Source: Lodderomyces elongisporus
Lineage: Eukaryota > Ascomycota > Pichiomycetes > Serinales > Debaryomycetaceae
NCBI RefSeq assembly: GCF_030384665.1
Contig: NC_083675.1
Coordinates: 740,001-804,000 of the forward strand
Length of the DNA stretch: 64,000 nt
Direction of reading: 5' to 3'
Translations under genes and position numbers: made by a program
Shown: positions 31,648 to 41,844 of the stretch, piece by piece
Layout of the letters: every line of letters starts with the position of its first letter
Numbering within the stretch: position 1 is the stretch's first letter
Notes under the pieces: model-generated
What the model was told of the DNA's origin: nothing
What the model saw: only the letters and a program-made list of their open reading frames with translations
Databases searched by the model: none

Positions 31648-31653
31648 TAAATC

Positions 31654-31824
31654 ATGGCACACGAAAACGTTTGGTTCTCACACCCAAGAAACTTTGGTAA
31701 AGGTTCAAGACAATGTCGTCACTGTTCCTCCCACTCTGGTTTGATCAGAAAATACGGTTTGGACTTGTGCCGTCAATGTTTCAGAGAAAAGGCTACTGAC
31801 ATTGGATTCCACAAATACAGATAA
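31654..31824 (+). CDS. RPS29: 40S ribosomal protein S29 (uS14)
   Basis: This 56-residue protein is the complete eukaryotic uS14: it starts [17 protein letters not shown] and contains the zinc-binding CRHC and CRQC pairs of the ribbon. The product binds the 40S head near helix 41 of 18S rRNA. No CTG codons occur in it, as expected for a highly expressed CTG-clade gene. The gene is divergent from TSR1 and lies behind a Tbf1/Cbf1-type promoter and a likely leader intron. Confidence 0.97.
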   Translation: MAHENVWFSHPRNFGKGSRQCRHCSSHSGLIRKYGLDLCRQCFREKATDIGFHKYR

Positions 31825-33073
31825 ATGTGTTTGAACATATTGGAGAGGAGTTGAAAGGCTTGCAAGTAATTGAATAAACTTATTTAAGCATCATAATGGA
31901 GAAGACTTGTTTATATTCAGGATGGAACTGTTTTTGATGTATAGTTTAATAAAATTTTTAAAAATGATAAAAATTTTAATTTCAAGTGTAGTTTTGAAAA
32001 TGTGTTTTGAGATCTCTATAATGATGCAATGTAGAGACAATTGTTCAAATGAAAGAGCTAAGTGACGCTTTGCGAATTACTGAATGTGTTTCGAGATGCA
32101 AAGCAATTCGATATAGACAACTAAGAGACTTGTATTTAATGGCATCTCCGTCATCTTCCATTCCTACAACGACCCACCTCTTTACCTCTATACTATGTGT
32201 TACAACATGCTTCTAAACAAACAATACGTCTACACATCTAAGCTTACTAGAAAAAAGAGTAATATAGACTAAAATGTACCCTCTAAAATAATATCGACAT
32301 TCAAAATTCTCTAAAAGACAAATTTCAAACTTCCTAAAAAGGGCCCACAAACTAGGTGAAATGATCTCGGGAGGATTCATTTTTATAATTATTAAAAAAA
32401 AATGGCAACGAGTATAACTTGGAAGCGTTTACATTATCTCGTCGTGGCAAATTTCTCCCTTATACTTTTTGATTGGAGAAAAAGGGAAAAGAAGAAGGGG
32501 AAAAAGGGAGGGAAAAAGAATTTGCTTGACAAGTGATGGTTTTGTAGTCGGAGAGAGAGAAAATTGATGATGAAAAAAAAAAAATTCTTTGATAAATGGT
32601 GCTACCAATCGTGTACAGAGTAAAAATGTTTTGTATGTGAAAGATTAAAAGAGAGATCAACCTATATATTTGGTCAGACGTTCAACATCCAAACAAATAT
32701 ACAACTATGTACACTTGTTGAGGACAAACAAACAAAAAAATAAGTGGTTGAAGATTTCTCTGTGTTACTTAGATGCTTTTATTAATCCTGTAGATTGATA
32801 ATTCTAATATTAGCTAAGTATTTAAAACTATGAAAGATGCAGCCCCTTTTTAACATTCGATATCTATATATGCTAAAATTTCCTTTTTGTCCGTTGTTGA
32901 GACTATATTGCCGATAAAGTGGATGTATGGAATGATCAAAAGTAGAAATTTTTGAGAACTGAAACCTGGTAATGTTATAATAAATAATGATTTTTTTGGG
33001 GGCCTTTTCCTTTCCTTTCCTTTCCTTTCCTTTCCTTTCCTTTCCTTTTCTAAATTTTTTTAATATATAGTTT
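31825..33073. other. Convergent 3' region between RPS29 and the EOS1-like gene
   Basis: About 1.25 kb of AT-rich sequence with no supported gene. It contains a weak box C/D-like pair near 32020-32083 (ATGATGC and CTGA) without a terminal stem, an A run at 32393-32402, and a (CTTTC)n tract of about eight units at 33008-33048. Confidence 0.5.
33008..33048. repeat. CTTTC pentanucleotide repeat
   Basis: About eight perfect units of CTTTC (TTTCC in another phase) lie 25 bases beyond the stop of the minus-strand EOS1-like gene. On the mRNA strand they read GAAAG, a purine-rich 3' untranslated tract. Confidence 0.9.
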
Positions 33074-34558
33074 TTAGGTGCTTGTAGTCATACCAAGCGC
33101 TTGGTCAACATCGATTCTAAGGATGAGAAGGGAACGCAATAGTCCAATCATGGTAATAAAACTTGCTAGTCCCACGGGAACAACTGCAAACACAACAATA
33201 TTGTAAAAGTCAAAGAATCTTCTTGGTTTCACCGATTTTTTTTTGACTGCTGAACGAAGTTGAGGCTCTGGTCCTAGTCCTGTTTCTGGCTCTAGCTCCG
33301 CATCAAAAGTAAAACTCGCCATTCTTGCAGATGGCTCCAATGTTCCTGCTAAAGATGTGGATGAGCCTGAAGCTGTTGGTCTTGTAAGTTCTGGCTGCTG
33401 TGGCATATCTGCCGCGCTAAACGTGTTTATATCGTTACCAACTTTGTCATTTGTGTAGTTTTCCAATTGTAGGTTCAGGGTAACAAAGTTTTGCACAATG
33501 TATGTCAATGTTAAAATACAACTGATCAAGATCCAAATGTGTAAACCGTACTTGTATCCCTCGGCACTAAAAGCACTCACAAAGTACATTTCCAATGTGA
33601 TAATGATTGTTGACATGGAAAGCACGCGTACAATGGCAGCCGAAGTAGAGTATGTGACGATCCATCTAACAAGAAGCGAATCGAGAATTGAATAGGATAA
33701 ATATGCAGCAACAATACACCATACACCAGTAAGAAAATGCTCGAGGCCCATTGCCGTGGTAATCTTTGGGATTGGAGTTACAAGTGGATTGCTACTGGTG
33801 TTGTTGAGAATCATATTGTTGACCTCTTCATGGGATATTCGTTTCCAGGATTGGAAAAGGCCAAATAAAGGTGGTATTAAGGAAATGTCTCGGCATGAGG
33901 CGAGGAGAAAGTGTTGACGAGCATTCAAGAGTTTCAAGCCAAGTTTTTTGATTGAGCTTTGTTGTAATTTGCTGGCTCTGGAATTTGAGCCTAATGATGA
34001 TAAGTTGTTTGAGCTGGTACTTCGATTATTGGTGATATGTAGCTCTGGACTGTAATGCTGTTGCTGTTGCTGTTGTTGTTGCTGTCGTTGCTGTTGCTGA
34101 TGCTGATACTGGTGCAGATTCTGCTGCAGATTCTGTTGCGACGATATTGTATTTTCATTTGCGTATGTGTTTGGTACAGACACTGGGGTTGGAATCGGGG
34201 TCGATGATATAAATGATGAGTCTGACGAGTTCAGTTGCAACATTGCTGAGGTACGTGGTATGGGTAAGGAGGGGATTGGTGTGTAGAAATGAGATGCAAA
34301 CCCAAGTGCAGAGGAAGATATCGATGATGAGGACCTTCGATTAGAACTATGTGTAGTTTCCCGGCGTTGGTGTAGTCGTTGAGATACTTCATATGTAGGA
34401 AGCTGTTGGTCTTGAAACTCCGTGTTATTTTCAAGTAGATCTGCAATCTGCACCGGCATTTGTATAGCTGTGTTTGTTGTGTTTGTTGTGGTTATTGCAG
34501 AACTGTTTCCCTGAGATTCACTAGCACTAATTTCTGGTGACCCTTGTCGCAGAGACAT
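33074..34558 (-). CDS. EOS1: Eos1-like multi-pass membrane protein
   Basis: The 494-residue protein has a disordered Ser/Thr/Gln-rich N-terminal half, including a poly-Gln tract near 145-165. Its conserved core begins with LNARQHFLLASCRDISLIPPLFG and a hydrophobic segment near 270-290 (EHFLTGVWCIVAAYLSYSI). Several more membrane segments follow, with the invariant-looking LVRWIVTYSTSAAIVRVLSMSTI. These match my memory of Eos1, an ER membrane protein linked to N-glycosylation and oxidative-stress tolerance in S. cerevisiae (366 residues). The longer length comes from the N-terminal arm and an acidic loop near 375-435. The start is MSLRQGSPE, the first ATG; nine codons open upstream start with GTG. 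Confidence 0.7.
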   Translation of the reverse strand: MSLRQGSPEISASESQGNSSAITTTNTTNTAIQMPVQIADLLENNTEFQDQQLPTYEVSQRLHQRRETTHSSNRRSSSSISSSALGFASHFYTPIPSLPIPRTSAMLQLNSSDSSFISSTPIPTPVSVPNTYANENTISSQQNLQQNLHQYQHQQQQRQQQQQQQQQHYSPELHITNNRSTSSNNLSSLGSNSRASKLQQSSIKKLGLKLLNARQHFLLASCRDISLIPPLFGLFQSWKRISHEEVNNMILNNTSSNPLVTPIPKITTAMGLEHFLTGVWCIVAAYLSYSILDSLLVRWIVTYSTSAAIVRVLSMSTIIITLEMYFVSAFSAEGYKYGLHIWILISCILTLTYIVQNFVTLNLQLENYTNDKVGNDINTFSAADMPQQPELTRPTASGSSTSLAGTLEPSARMASFTFDAELEPETGLGPEPQLRSAVKKKSVKPRRFFDFYNIVVFAVVPVGLASFITMIGLLRSLLILRIDVDQALGMTTST

Positions 34559-36886
34559 TCGAGGAATATAACGTATATAATCCACTTGGAAATTGTTAAT
34601 GCTGTCCAGAGTGTATTCTCTGGTAATCTTGTTTTTTTCCCTTATTTGTTTGTTTGTTTGCTAGTTTGTTTGCTAGTTTGTTTGCTAGCTATTAATTTAT
34701 TTATGTTGGTTATGGTCTGTGTCCCACGAGTACAATCAGTGTAGAGTATTTGGTTTAAAGATTAGTGTTTCTAATCTGTAAATTTGTAAATGCACTATGC
34801 GATACCCAAAGCAAAGCTGAGGCTTTTTGAGAAGCTTTTTATATTAAAACAAGAAAGAAGAGAAAAGTTTCAAGCAAGACGGATTGGTATATGTTTCTCG
34901 GACTTTTCACTATTTTGCTCCTCCTCCTTCTTCTTCTCTTTCTTCTTCGCAATGCAGTACTTGTAATACTAATGGTATTGACGCTAGCTGCTTATCTATC
35001 TTGGTACCTAATTTTCCGATTAAAACTGTAGGTCTGCGTTTATCCCTGTTCCTCATTTTGCATTCCCTATTTAATTTTTTGTATTAATTTTTTTAATTTT
35101 TTTATTTTAAGTTTTTTTTAAAAAAAAATTAAAACAAAAAAAAATTCTGTTTTTTGTATCTTCAATCAGCTTCAAGGGCACCGGAAGTTTTAAAGAGACG
35201 CCAAGGAGGGGGGGCTTTGAAAGGCTAAAGAGTTTTTGTATTTAGATAAACAAACAAACAAACAAACAGAGAGCAAAGGGATAGATGGTTGTAAAAGAAT
35301 AAGAGATAAACAAAATAAGTGAAAGAAGTAATGTGAGATAGGTAGGTGGAAGGGATGACAATCGAGTATCAGTTACTTTCAACTTAGCCCCATCTCCATT
35401 AAATTCAACACCTCCCCCACCCTTCCAAAAAAAAAACTTTACTCTAGTCAATCTCTATCGGTGTTGTGAATACAACTACCCTTCTTTTTTCTTTATTCCT
35501 TAGAAAGAAAATAGTTAGTTCTTGGGGTGAGCAGCTTTACTAGTAAGACTCTAAAGGATAGAAGCCGTATAACCCGTGGATTTTTTATTCTACACAAGAC
35601 GACAAGGACCTAGAAACCCGAAACCTGAAATCGAAAAGGAAGACAAGTAGAACCAAGTCTAGACAAGTAAATAAAGAGTTTACTTTAACACAAACAGAAC
35701 CAATGGATCATTTGCATCTACAACTCCGAGCAAACGTTCATGGCTCCGATATCGAAATGCATATTCAAATACAGATACAAATACAAATATGTATATACAA
35801 ATTTGTACATGTCTATACCTCTTTAAGGAGTTGAAACTAAGCCAAAAAAAGGAAAAGAAAAGGAAAAAGAAAATACAGAGATCCCTTTTTTTACCTGTCC
35901 ACTTTCCCCTTCCACTTCCTCTTCTTTTCATCAATTCATTTCCCCCAACATGCACCAAAATTGAACTATAGCTTGGTCAAACAAGAAAATATAGGGTGTT
36001 ATATATTATCTAAATTGGCAAAATACTGGAACCTAACAAATAGATATAAAAAATAAATAATTAATAATTAGAAGAATAAAAACAGTGGGAACGAAACTGA
36101 GTGCTAGAAAGAGCAAAGAGTAAAAGACCCAAAGTCAAGTAGTATAGAATACCCTGAGTAATACAGTTGTCAGTATACCACTATTGTTGCAGAAACAGGC
36201 ATTGAATAGCAAATACCGGATATAGTTTAAAAAAAAAACAACATTAGAAGCTAAAAAAGGGAGAAAGGGAAATGAAAAGACAGGTTTGACCTTGTACTTG
36301 TACACGTTTTGTAAAAAAAAAAAAAGAGAGAATTTCACAGCGTTGGTGCTAATCCCATTGGCATGTAGAAGGTACGATTGGTGACAACTGTGCGTACGTT
36401 GGCCAATGGTTCAAAGAAAGACTACAGCCAGTTGCATCGAGAACTTGTGATTCTTAGCTTTAGATTTCACACAAATTATACTATACTCATAGATACACCT
36501 TTAGTTATGTCCTTGGCTCTTGCGCTTCTACATACAAAATCTCAAAACAATTATAGATATATAAATATATATGTACTACTGTATGTATGTATGTACTTCG
36601 ATATTATATATATATGTATATATATTATATATATATAGATACAAATATATATACATGAGTGGTTTGTCTAAGCTGATTTGGCAAGTATATGCCGTGTACA
36701 AATGGGTTGGGTATATACTTTAAAAGACACAAGAGAAGTTCCAATTGCTGTTTGGTATAACTTTAGCATACTTGCTGTAAAAATACAAGACAAACAACAA
36801 CAACAACAACAAGAAAAAGAAAAAAGAAAAAATTAACCTTCCCCACCCACCTCCAGCCAGTTGAAATGGACCGGACCTCAAGAGAC
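34559..36886. other. 2.3-kb spacer between EOS1-like and tropomyosin genes
   Basis: I recognise no gene here. Notable parts are a GTTTGTTTGCTA repeat at about 34645-34690, AT-only blocks at 35080-35150, a CAAA run at 35248-35270, TA-rich microsatellites at 36555-36655 and a CAACAA repeat at about 36793-36812. The region serves as the EOS1-like promoter and the tropomyosin 3' end. Confidence 0.5.
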
Positions 36887-37629
36887 TTAGATGGCCTCCA
36901 ATTGTAGGCTGATTTCATCCAATTCCGCCTTGACCTTGTTGTATTGTTCGGTCAAATCCTCGTATTTCTTCTCAGCCTCCTCCTTTTCGTTTTCCAAACT
37001 GGCAACTTTTCTTTCCAATTGCTCGGCCTTGATATCGGTTTCTCTCAACTTAGCAGTGGTCTCTTTCAAGTTCTTGTCGGCTTCTTCCAATTCCTCTTCC
37101 AAGACTTGGTTCTTTTTGGTATAGTTTTCATTGGATGTCTTTAAAGAGTGCGACTCGTCGGCAGTCTGCTTCACTTCGCAAGGTTTGACTCCAACTTTTC
37201 AACTTCTTCTTCCAAAACCTGGTTCTTTCTGGTCAAAGCTTGGATCTGGTTGTCTTTTTCCAAATTCTCTTGCTCCAACTCCTTGATTCTGTCGGATAAC
37301 TCCTCTGACTTTTCTTGCCATTTTTCAGAATCTAATTTCAAGCTGTTGATTTTCTACAAAAAATAAACAGAAAAATTGGTTTGTTAGTATCAATGGAAAC
37401 GGAGAATATGTTTGGTATGTATATATATATATGTTTGTATAAGTGTAATTACGGATCACCCTTCATCTATGCAATCAAAACAATTGGTCAATTGTAATTA
37501 CAAATTGTGGATGGTGTATTCTTCTTTCTTCTTCTATTTTTCTCTTTCTTCTTTTTTTCTTGTTTTTATCTCTCTTATTCTTTAGCAATTGTAGCTAAAG
37601 GTGTCACATACCTCCTTAAGTTTGTCCAT
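36887..37629 (-). CDS. Tropomyosin, two exons, with an apparent 1-nt frameshift
   Basis: Tropomyosin coils along actin cables and supports formin- and myosin-driven transport. Exon 1 (37629-37612) encodes MDKLKE. The intron 37611-37354 has a GTATGT donor, a TACTAAC branch site at 37389-37383 and a TAG acceptor. Exon 2 (37353-36887) continues KINSLKLDSEKWQEK, like S. cerevisiae Tpm1/Tpm2. Near 37175 the frame meets TGA, while the downstream tropomyosin sequence (KQTADESHSLK onward) continues in the -1 frame. Supplying one base would give exactly 161 residues, the length of S. cerevisiae Tpm2. The whole is a continuous heptad coiled coil with no Pro. I take the break as a sequencing error or a real mutation; no programmed slippery site is evident. 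Confidence 0.88.
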
Positions 37630-37795
37630 GATGTATTGTGTTGTTTGTTGGGTGTTGGTTATAAAAACTAAAAGAATAAGAGAAGGAAAAAGGGGGGCGT
37701 GGCTAAGCTGTTGGGTACCACAGATCAATTTTTGAAATCAAAAATCAATAACACAACAAGATTCAGTCGCTCTCTCTCTGTAACAAACTGTTGTG

Positions 37796-37832
<37 letters not shown>

Positions 37833-39300
37833 TTTGTTTTTGTTTTGTTGGTCGGTCGGTCGGTCTGTGTGTGTGTCTGTCTGTCTGTCTGTCTGTCTGT
37901 CGTTATTACGTTAATTGCGCGTGTCAATTTAGTAGACGACATTTTACTAGCAACCACTTTCTATTTCCCTCTTATTTTCTTCTACCTTTTGTATGGTGAG
38001 AATGTCGTAAGTAATGTTGTCGCATTTTGATTTCACTTTACAAGATGTCGCATCGTCAACTGCTCAGACGACTTTATACTTCTGGCTCCTCCCCGTCTAA
38101 ACGATTTACTTCTACAAAGTATATGGTTGGGCGCAATCACATGCTCTTACTGTGGGCAGCGAGGATGGAGGAGAGTTTTTCAACTTCGTTTCCTTTCTCT
38201 TTTCTCTTTTCTCTTTTGAATCTTAAACCTTTGAGTATTAGTGTGTATGGTGAGAGTACCCAGACAATCATATATACTCCAAAACATACAAAATTACAAC
38301 TTTCTTCTAATGTTTTTTTTTTGTTAACAATATTACGTTTACCCATTAATTTTTTTTTTTCATTATTTTTAGTGTGTGGACCAAACAAAATTGTTCCTTT
38401 CTTTAATTAACAAATGTGAATGAAATATCACCGTGTATAATATAGACAACAGCTCTGGAACTAGCAAAATAAATAAACCCTCACTTCATAGCTCAGTATA
38501 TAGACTGGACCTATACACTTCCAAAACTATCTTAAAAGTCGCCGTTTCCAAATATTATTTTGCATACTTTTTGATCCCACCTTCCTACTGTTATACTTCT
38601 ACTGTTGTTCTAATATCTTGTATTTTTTTTTCTTTCTTTCTTTCTTAAGTTTGGTTGCAAAACATAAGCGAGAAAAAAAAAAAGAAAAGAAATTAAAATT
38701 TATATATTATTATTTTATTATTATTATTTCATTGATTTGGTAAATTCAGCCAGCCATCTTCCATGAGCTACGCATTACATGGCCACAAACCTTGAAAGCA
38801 AGCAGACCAAAAGGCCAAAAGGCCAAACCCCAGAAAACCAAAGAACCACAAAAAAACAAAAAAAGAAACTGTTTAATGTACAGGCACAGTTGACGATGAA
38901 AGGTACAATTGATTTAGACGAAGTACCCCTTCTTCACTAAACCTCTTCCCCCCCCCCCCAAAAAATAAAAAAAAAACCACTTCATAAGAAATTGGAGATT
39001 AGAATATATACCATTTCAATAGACGTCTTTAGCCAAAATTACAAACTCATAATTCAATTCGTTAGTACATTTTTTGAATTTTTTTTGTTTTTTAAAAAAA
39101 ACCTTTCCCCAGTATTTTCCACACCTCCCATTTGTCTCATTGAGATCTTGATCCATCCTTTCTCCCTTAATATATATATATATATTTAATATAAAGAGAA
39201 GAAAAGAACAGTCACAATCATAGCCATAGTCATAACCTTGAGATCTATTTCATTTCTATTGCAACTCCATAGTTTACAGCCAATAATTCAATACATCTTG
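37630..39300. other. Spacer with microsatellites upstream of tropomyosin
   Basis: It holds a 28-base T run at 37799-37826, GGTC repeats at 37848-37867, TCTG repeats at 37873-37902, and T-rich stretches near 38318 and 38350. An ATG-initiated frame at 38045-38410 (121 codons) starts with MSHRQLLRRLYTSG, resembling a mitochondrial presequence, but soon turns into low-complexity sequence. I do not recognise it. A C run and A runs lie at 38949-38985. Confidence 0.5.
38045..38410 (+). CDS. Doubtful 121-aa open frame with presequence-like start
   Basis: The ATG at 38045 opens a 121-codon frame divergent from tropomyosin. The first 45 residues are basic and Ser/Arg-rich, with no Asp or Glu until about residue 43, as in mitochondrial presequences. 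After that the reading becomes Phe/Ser/Leu-rich sequence encoded by TCTTTT-type repeats and T runs, which argues against a real protein. No family is recognised and I see no intron signal that would rescue it. It may be a first exon or chance. Confidence 0.2.
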   Translation: MSHRQLLRRLYTSGSSPSKRFTSTKYMVGRNHMLLLWAARMEESFSTSFPFSFLFSLLNLKPLSISVYGESTQTIIYTPKHTKLQLSSNVFFLLTILRLPINFFFSLFLVCGPNKIVPFFN

Positions 39301-40191
39301 ATGATTGATGTCCTACCAGCTTCAACACATGCTTCAATACTCACAGAATCTACAAGTGATGTACTCACACACAGGCACCTGTATGCACCATCTTCAACTC
39401 ATCAGGTACAGCCCCTTACAACCACAAACGACATCGATACTAGTATTCATAATGTCAAACACAAACAACCAACAAAACTGAAACCATTCAAAGTCATATA
39501 CACAAACCCTATACAACAACCAACAACAGCAATAACAACAACAACAACAATTCCCATAACCTCCAACACCACCACCAGAACCAAAGACAAGACCAAGACC
39601 AAGACCAAGACCAAGACCAAAAGTAGTAACTTGTCTTTACCACCACTGCAACCACACAAGAAATCTACACCAGCACAGGACTTTGCCAAATTCCAAGCAC
39701 ATCGATGGCACGATGCTCGAAAATATAATCAAATTGCAAAAAATGTACAAACAGGCGAGGGTGCTCTATTGCAAAACACCACCCAGTATAATAACGACAA
39801 TGCCAATGCCAATGCCAATGCTAATGCCAATGTTGTTGATGCCGAGTTAGGTCTACAGGATGCACTGCAACCAGTAATAACCTTGATAGACCTCTTCATC
39901 ATTAAGAAGATCCAAATCAGTTGTATCTCGCGAGGCTTCGCTTAGGTATCGAGGAAGAATTAAGCTGAGAAATAATACAATCAAGAAAACAAAAAAACAT
40001 GCTACATTTGCAGACGAAAAACTGGAAAAGTCTCCTATTGGTCCAAGGAAATTACAAACAAATAAACAACAATCTTCTTGGTGGCCAAGCTTTGTATTCC
40101 CAGTTCAACGCAGAAGATCATTCAAATATATGCTCAGTCAACACATCGCCACCTTCACCAACATCCCAGCTGCCCAATTTCACGACAAAGA
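39301..40191 (+). pseudogene. Frame-disrupted 5' part of an unrecognised gene
   Basis: From the ATG at 39301 a Thr/Lys-rich frame (with a KTKTKTKTK run and a later NANANANA run) is open to a TAG at 39943. A Ser/Arg-rich frame one phase later is open from 39890 to 40192 without a stop (about 101 codons). A third phase, open until TAA at 40220, ends in KNELEQFFEIV. The next gene part is back in the first phase. Each change is +1, so three single-base insertions would explain it. I see no GTATGT or TACTAAC in the interval. Alternatives are two separate genes or an unusual intron. No family recognised. Confidence 0.4.
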
Positions 40192-41667
40192 ATGAGCTCG
40201 AACAGTTTTTTGAAATTGTGTAACTATGATGACTTAGTAGCATCAATGTTACCTAAAAAGACAAAGTACTGGAAGTACAAGGAACCATTACACCCACATC
40301 CCAAGCTCCATTACAAAGTAGGTGATGTCGAGGGAGCAATGGATACCGGTTACATTGGTGTTTCCCACCATTCTCGCGACACATCTTTTGCAAAAAGCAC
40401 AAATAACCTAACCTCTAAGCGACCTTCCATCGCTACCGCCACCAATCCAGATCAGCTTTTGAACGCGCTATACAAGGATTATCAAAAAAGGGCTTTTGAA
40501 GTGAGTAAGCAATCATCTAGGCGAACACCACCTAAATTTGAGTCATTATATCCTCAAGACTCTTTCTTGCTCAGTAAGAAAGAACTAAACCATTTGAACA
40601 CCAAGTTATTGATGAATGTTTTGCTTCGAAGAACAGTGGCGGCAAAATTAGAATATAGACTTAACAACAATAGAGGAATCTTGCTTCCACATTTCATACA
40701 AAAGTCTTTATCTTCATCTTCATCTTCATCGACTTCCTCCTCAGCATCTTCATCTGCTCATTCCCTACTTTCCCGGACCTCAAGTGCAAACTCGTCATCC
40801 TCGTCTGTTGCATCGGGAGTTAACAACAACGATAATAATAATGATAATAATAACAATGATGATGATGATGGTGGTGATGGTAGTGGTAATGATGATGATA
40901 ATGGCGGTTACAAAAAACACCATCATACTAAACCAATATACTCCAAGCAAACAAAACAAACCGGAACTCCAAATTCAAACAGTTTATACAACAACGATGA
41001 TTTGATCTTACAGAACCAATCATTGTTTGGAAGTAACGTTTTTTTCAAATCGGCATCGTCGAGTCCTTCACGAGTTTCAAAGCTGAAAAGGACTCATCTT
41101 AACTTGATATCGTTTGCCCCAGAACAGCCACAAGGAGACACCGAAATCACAAGAAAATCAGGTGATACAAGCAACACTGGAAACACGACGATTGCTGGAA
41201 ATCATGTACAAAGTTTAGATCCCCAATCATACAAACCAGAATCATTTATCAAACATTTAAACTTGAGGGATTCCAGTAATTACACGGAACCAAGTATCAA
41301 GAACCTACACGAGAAGGACCTTGAACAACTTGAAGAGACTGTTCAGCCTCCTAAGTTTAGCCTTCAGCCAAGAAGACAAAACTCACAAACTACTCTTTCT
41401 AGCTCAGAACATTCATCTACAATGTTCTTAACCAACGAATCGATGCTATCAGTGTCTTTTCATTCGGAATCAAATTTAAATATAATTGCAAACTCAAATG
41501 CAAACTCAAACTCAGACTCAAACGCAAACTCAAATACACATCTCCATGGAGATACATTGCACTCTGCGTTTTCCCTAGCACTGGTTTCACCAGTTAGTCT
41601 GGCATCTAAAGATAAACAGATAGCACCTACGGTGAATATCGAATCAACAACTACATCCCCGCATTAA
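40192..41667 (+). CDS. Unrecognised Ser/Asn-rich protein (C-terminal part of a longer gene?)
   Basis: The frame has an ATG at 40192 and encodes 491 residues. Its N-terminal third looks folded and specific (NYDDLVASMLPKKTKYWKYK, then a GDVEGAMDTGYIG stretch and LLNALYKDYQKRAFEVSKQ). A poly-Ser tract near 180-205 and an Asn/Asp/Gly run near 210-240 follow. The rest is Ser/Thr-rich with an Asn/Ser alternating stretch near 455. I know no matching family. The residues just before the ATG in another phase (NELEQFFEIV) would join naturally to NYDDLVAS, so the true gene probably begins further upstream. The gene is convergent with VAC14, 177 bases apart. Confidence 0.6.
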   Translation: MSSNSFLKLCNYDDLVASMLPKKTKYWKYKEPLHPHPKLHYKVGDVEGAMDTGYIGVSHHSRDTSFAKSTNNLTSKRPSIATATNPDQLLNALYKDYQKRAFEVSKQSSRRTPPKFESLYPQDSFLLSKKELNHLNTKLLMNVLLRRTVAAKLEYRLNNNRGILLPHFIQKSLSSSSSSSTSSSASSSAHSLLSRTSSANSSSSSVASGVNNNDNNNDNNNNDDDDGGDGSGNDDDNGGYKKHHHTKPIYSKQTKQTGTPNSNSLYNNDDLILQNQSLFGSNVFFKSASSSPSRVSKLKRTHLNLISFAPEQPQGDTEITRKSGDTSNTGNTTIAGNHVQSLDPQSYKPESFIKHLNLRDSSNYTEPSIKNLHEKDLEQLEETVQPPKFSLQPRRQNSQTTLSSSEHSSTMFLTNESMLSVSFHSESNLNIIANSNANSNSDSNANSNTHLHGDTLHSAFSLALVSPVSLASKDKQIAPTVNIESTTTSPH

Positions 41668-41844
41668 ACTTTATTTCTTAAGCGATAACATTCGTAACGA
41701 GTCTTATCAATGAAATTATGACACTTGGAAAGTCATTTCCTTTTTCAAATTTTTTTTTTTTTTTGTTGTTTCGTATTCTTTATATCTACATTTCGAAAAG
41801 GGCTAGTATAAATTTGTATAAACTATTCGCACATATTTATGAAA

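Noticed and set aside
32015..32090. Box C/D-like pair after RPS29
   Set aside because: ATGATGC departs from RTGATGA and the flanks do not pair. No rRNA complementarity could be shown.
37791..38030. Phe- and Val/Cys-rich frames in both strands
   Set aside because: They arise from the 28-base T run and the GGTC/TCTG repeats upstream of tropomyosin.
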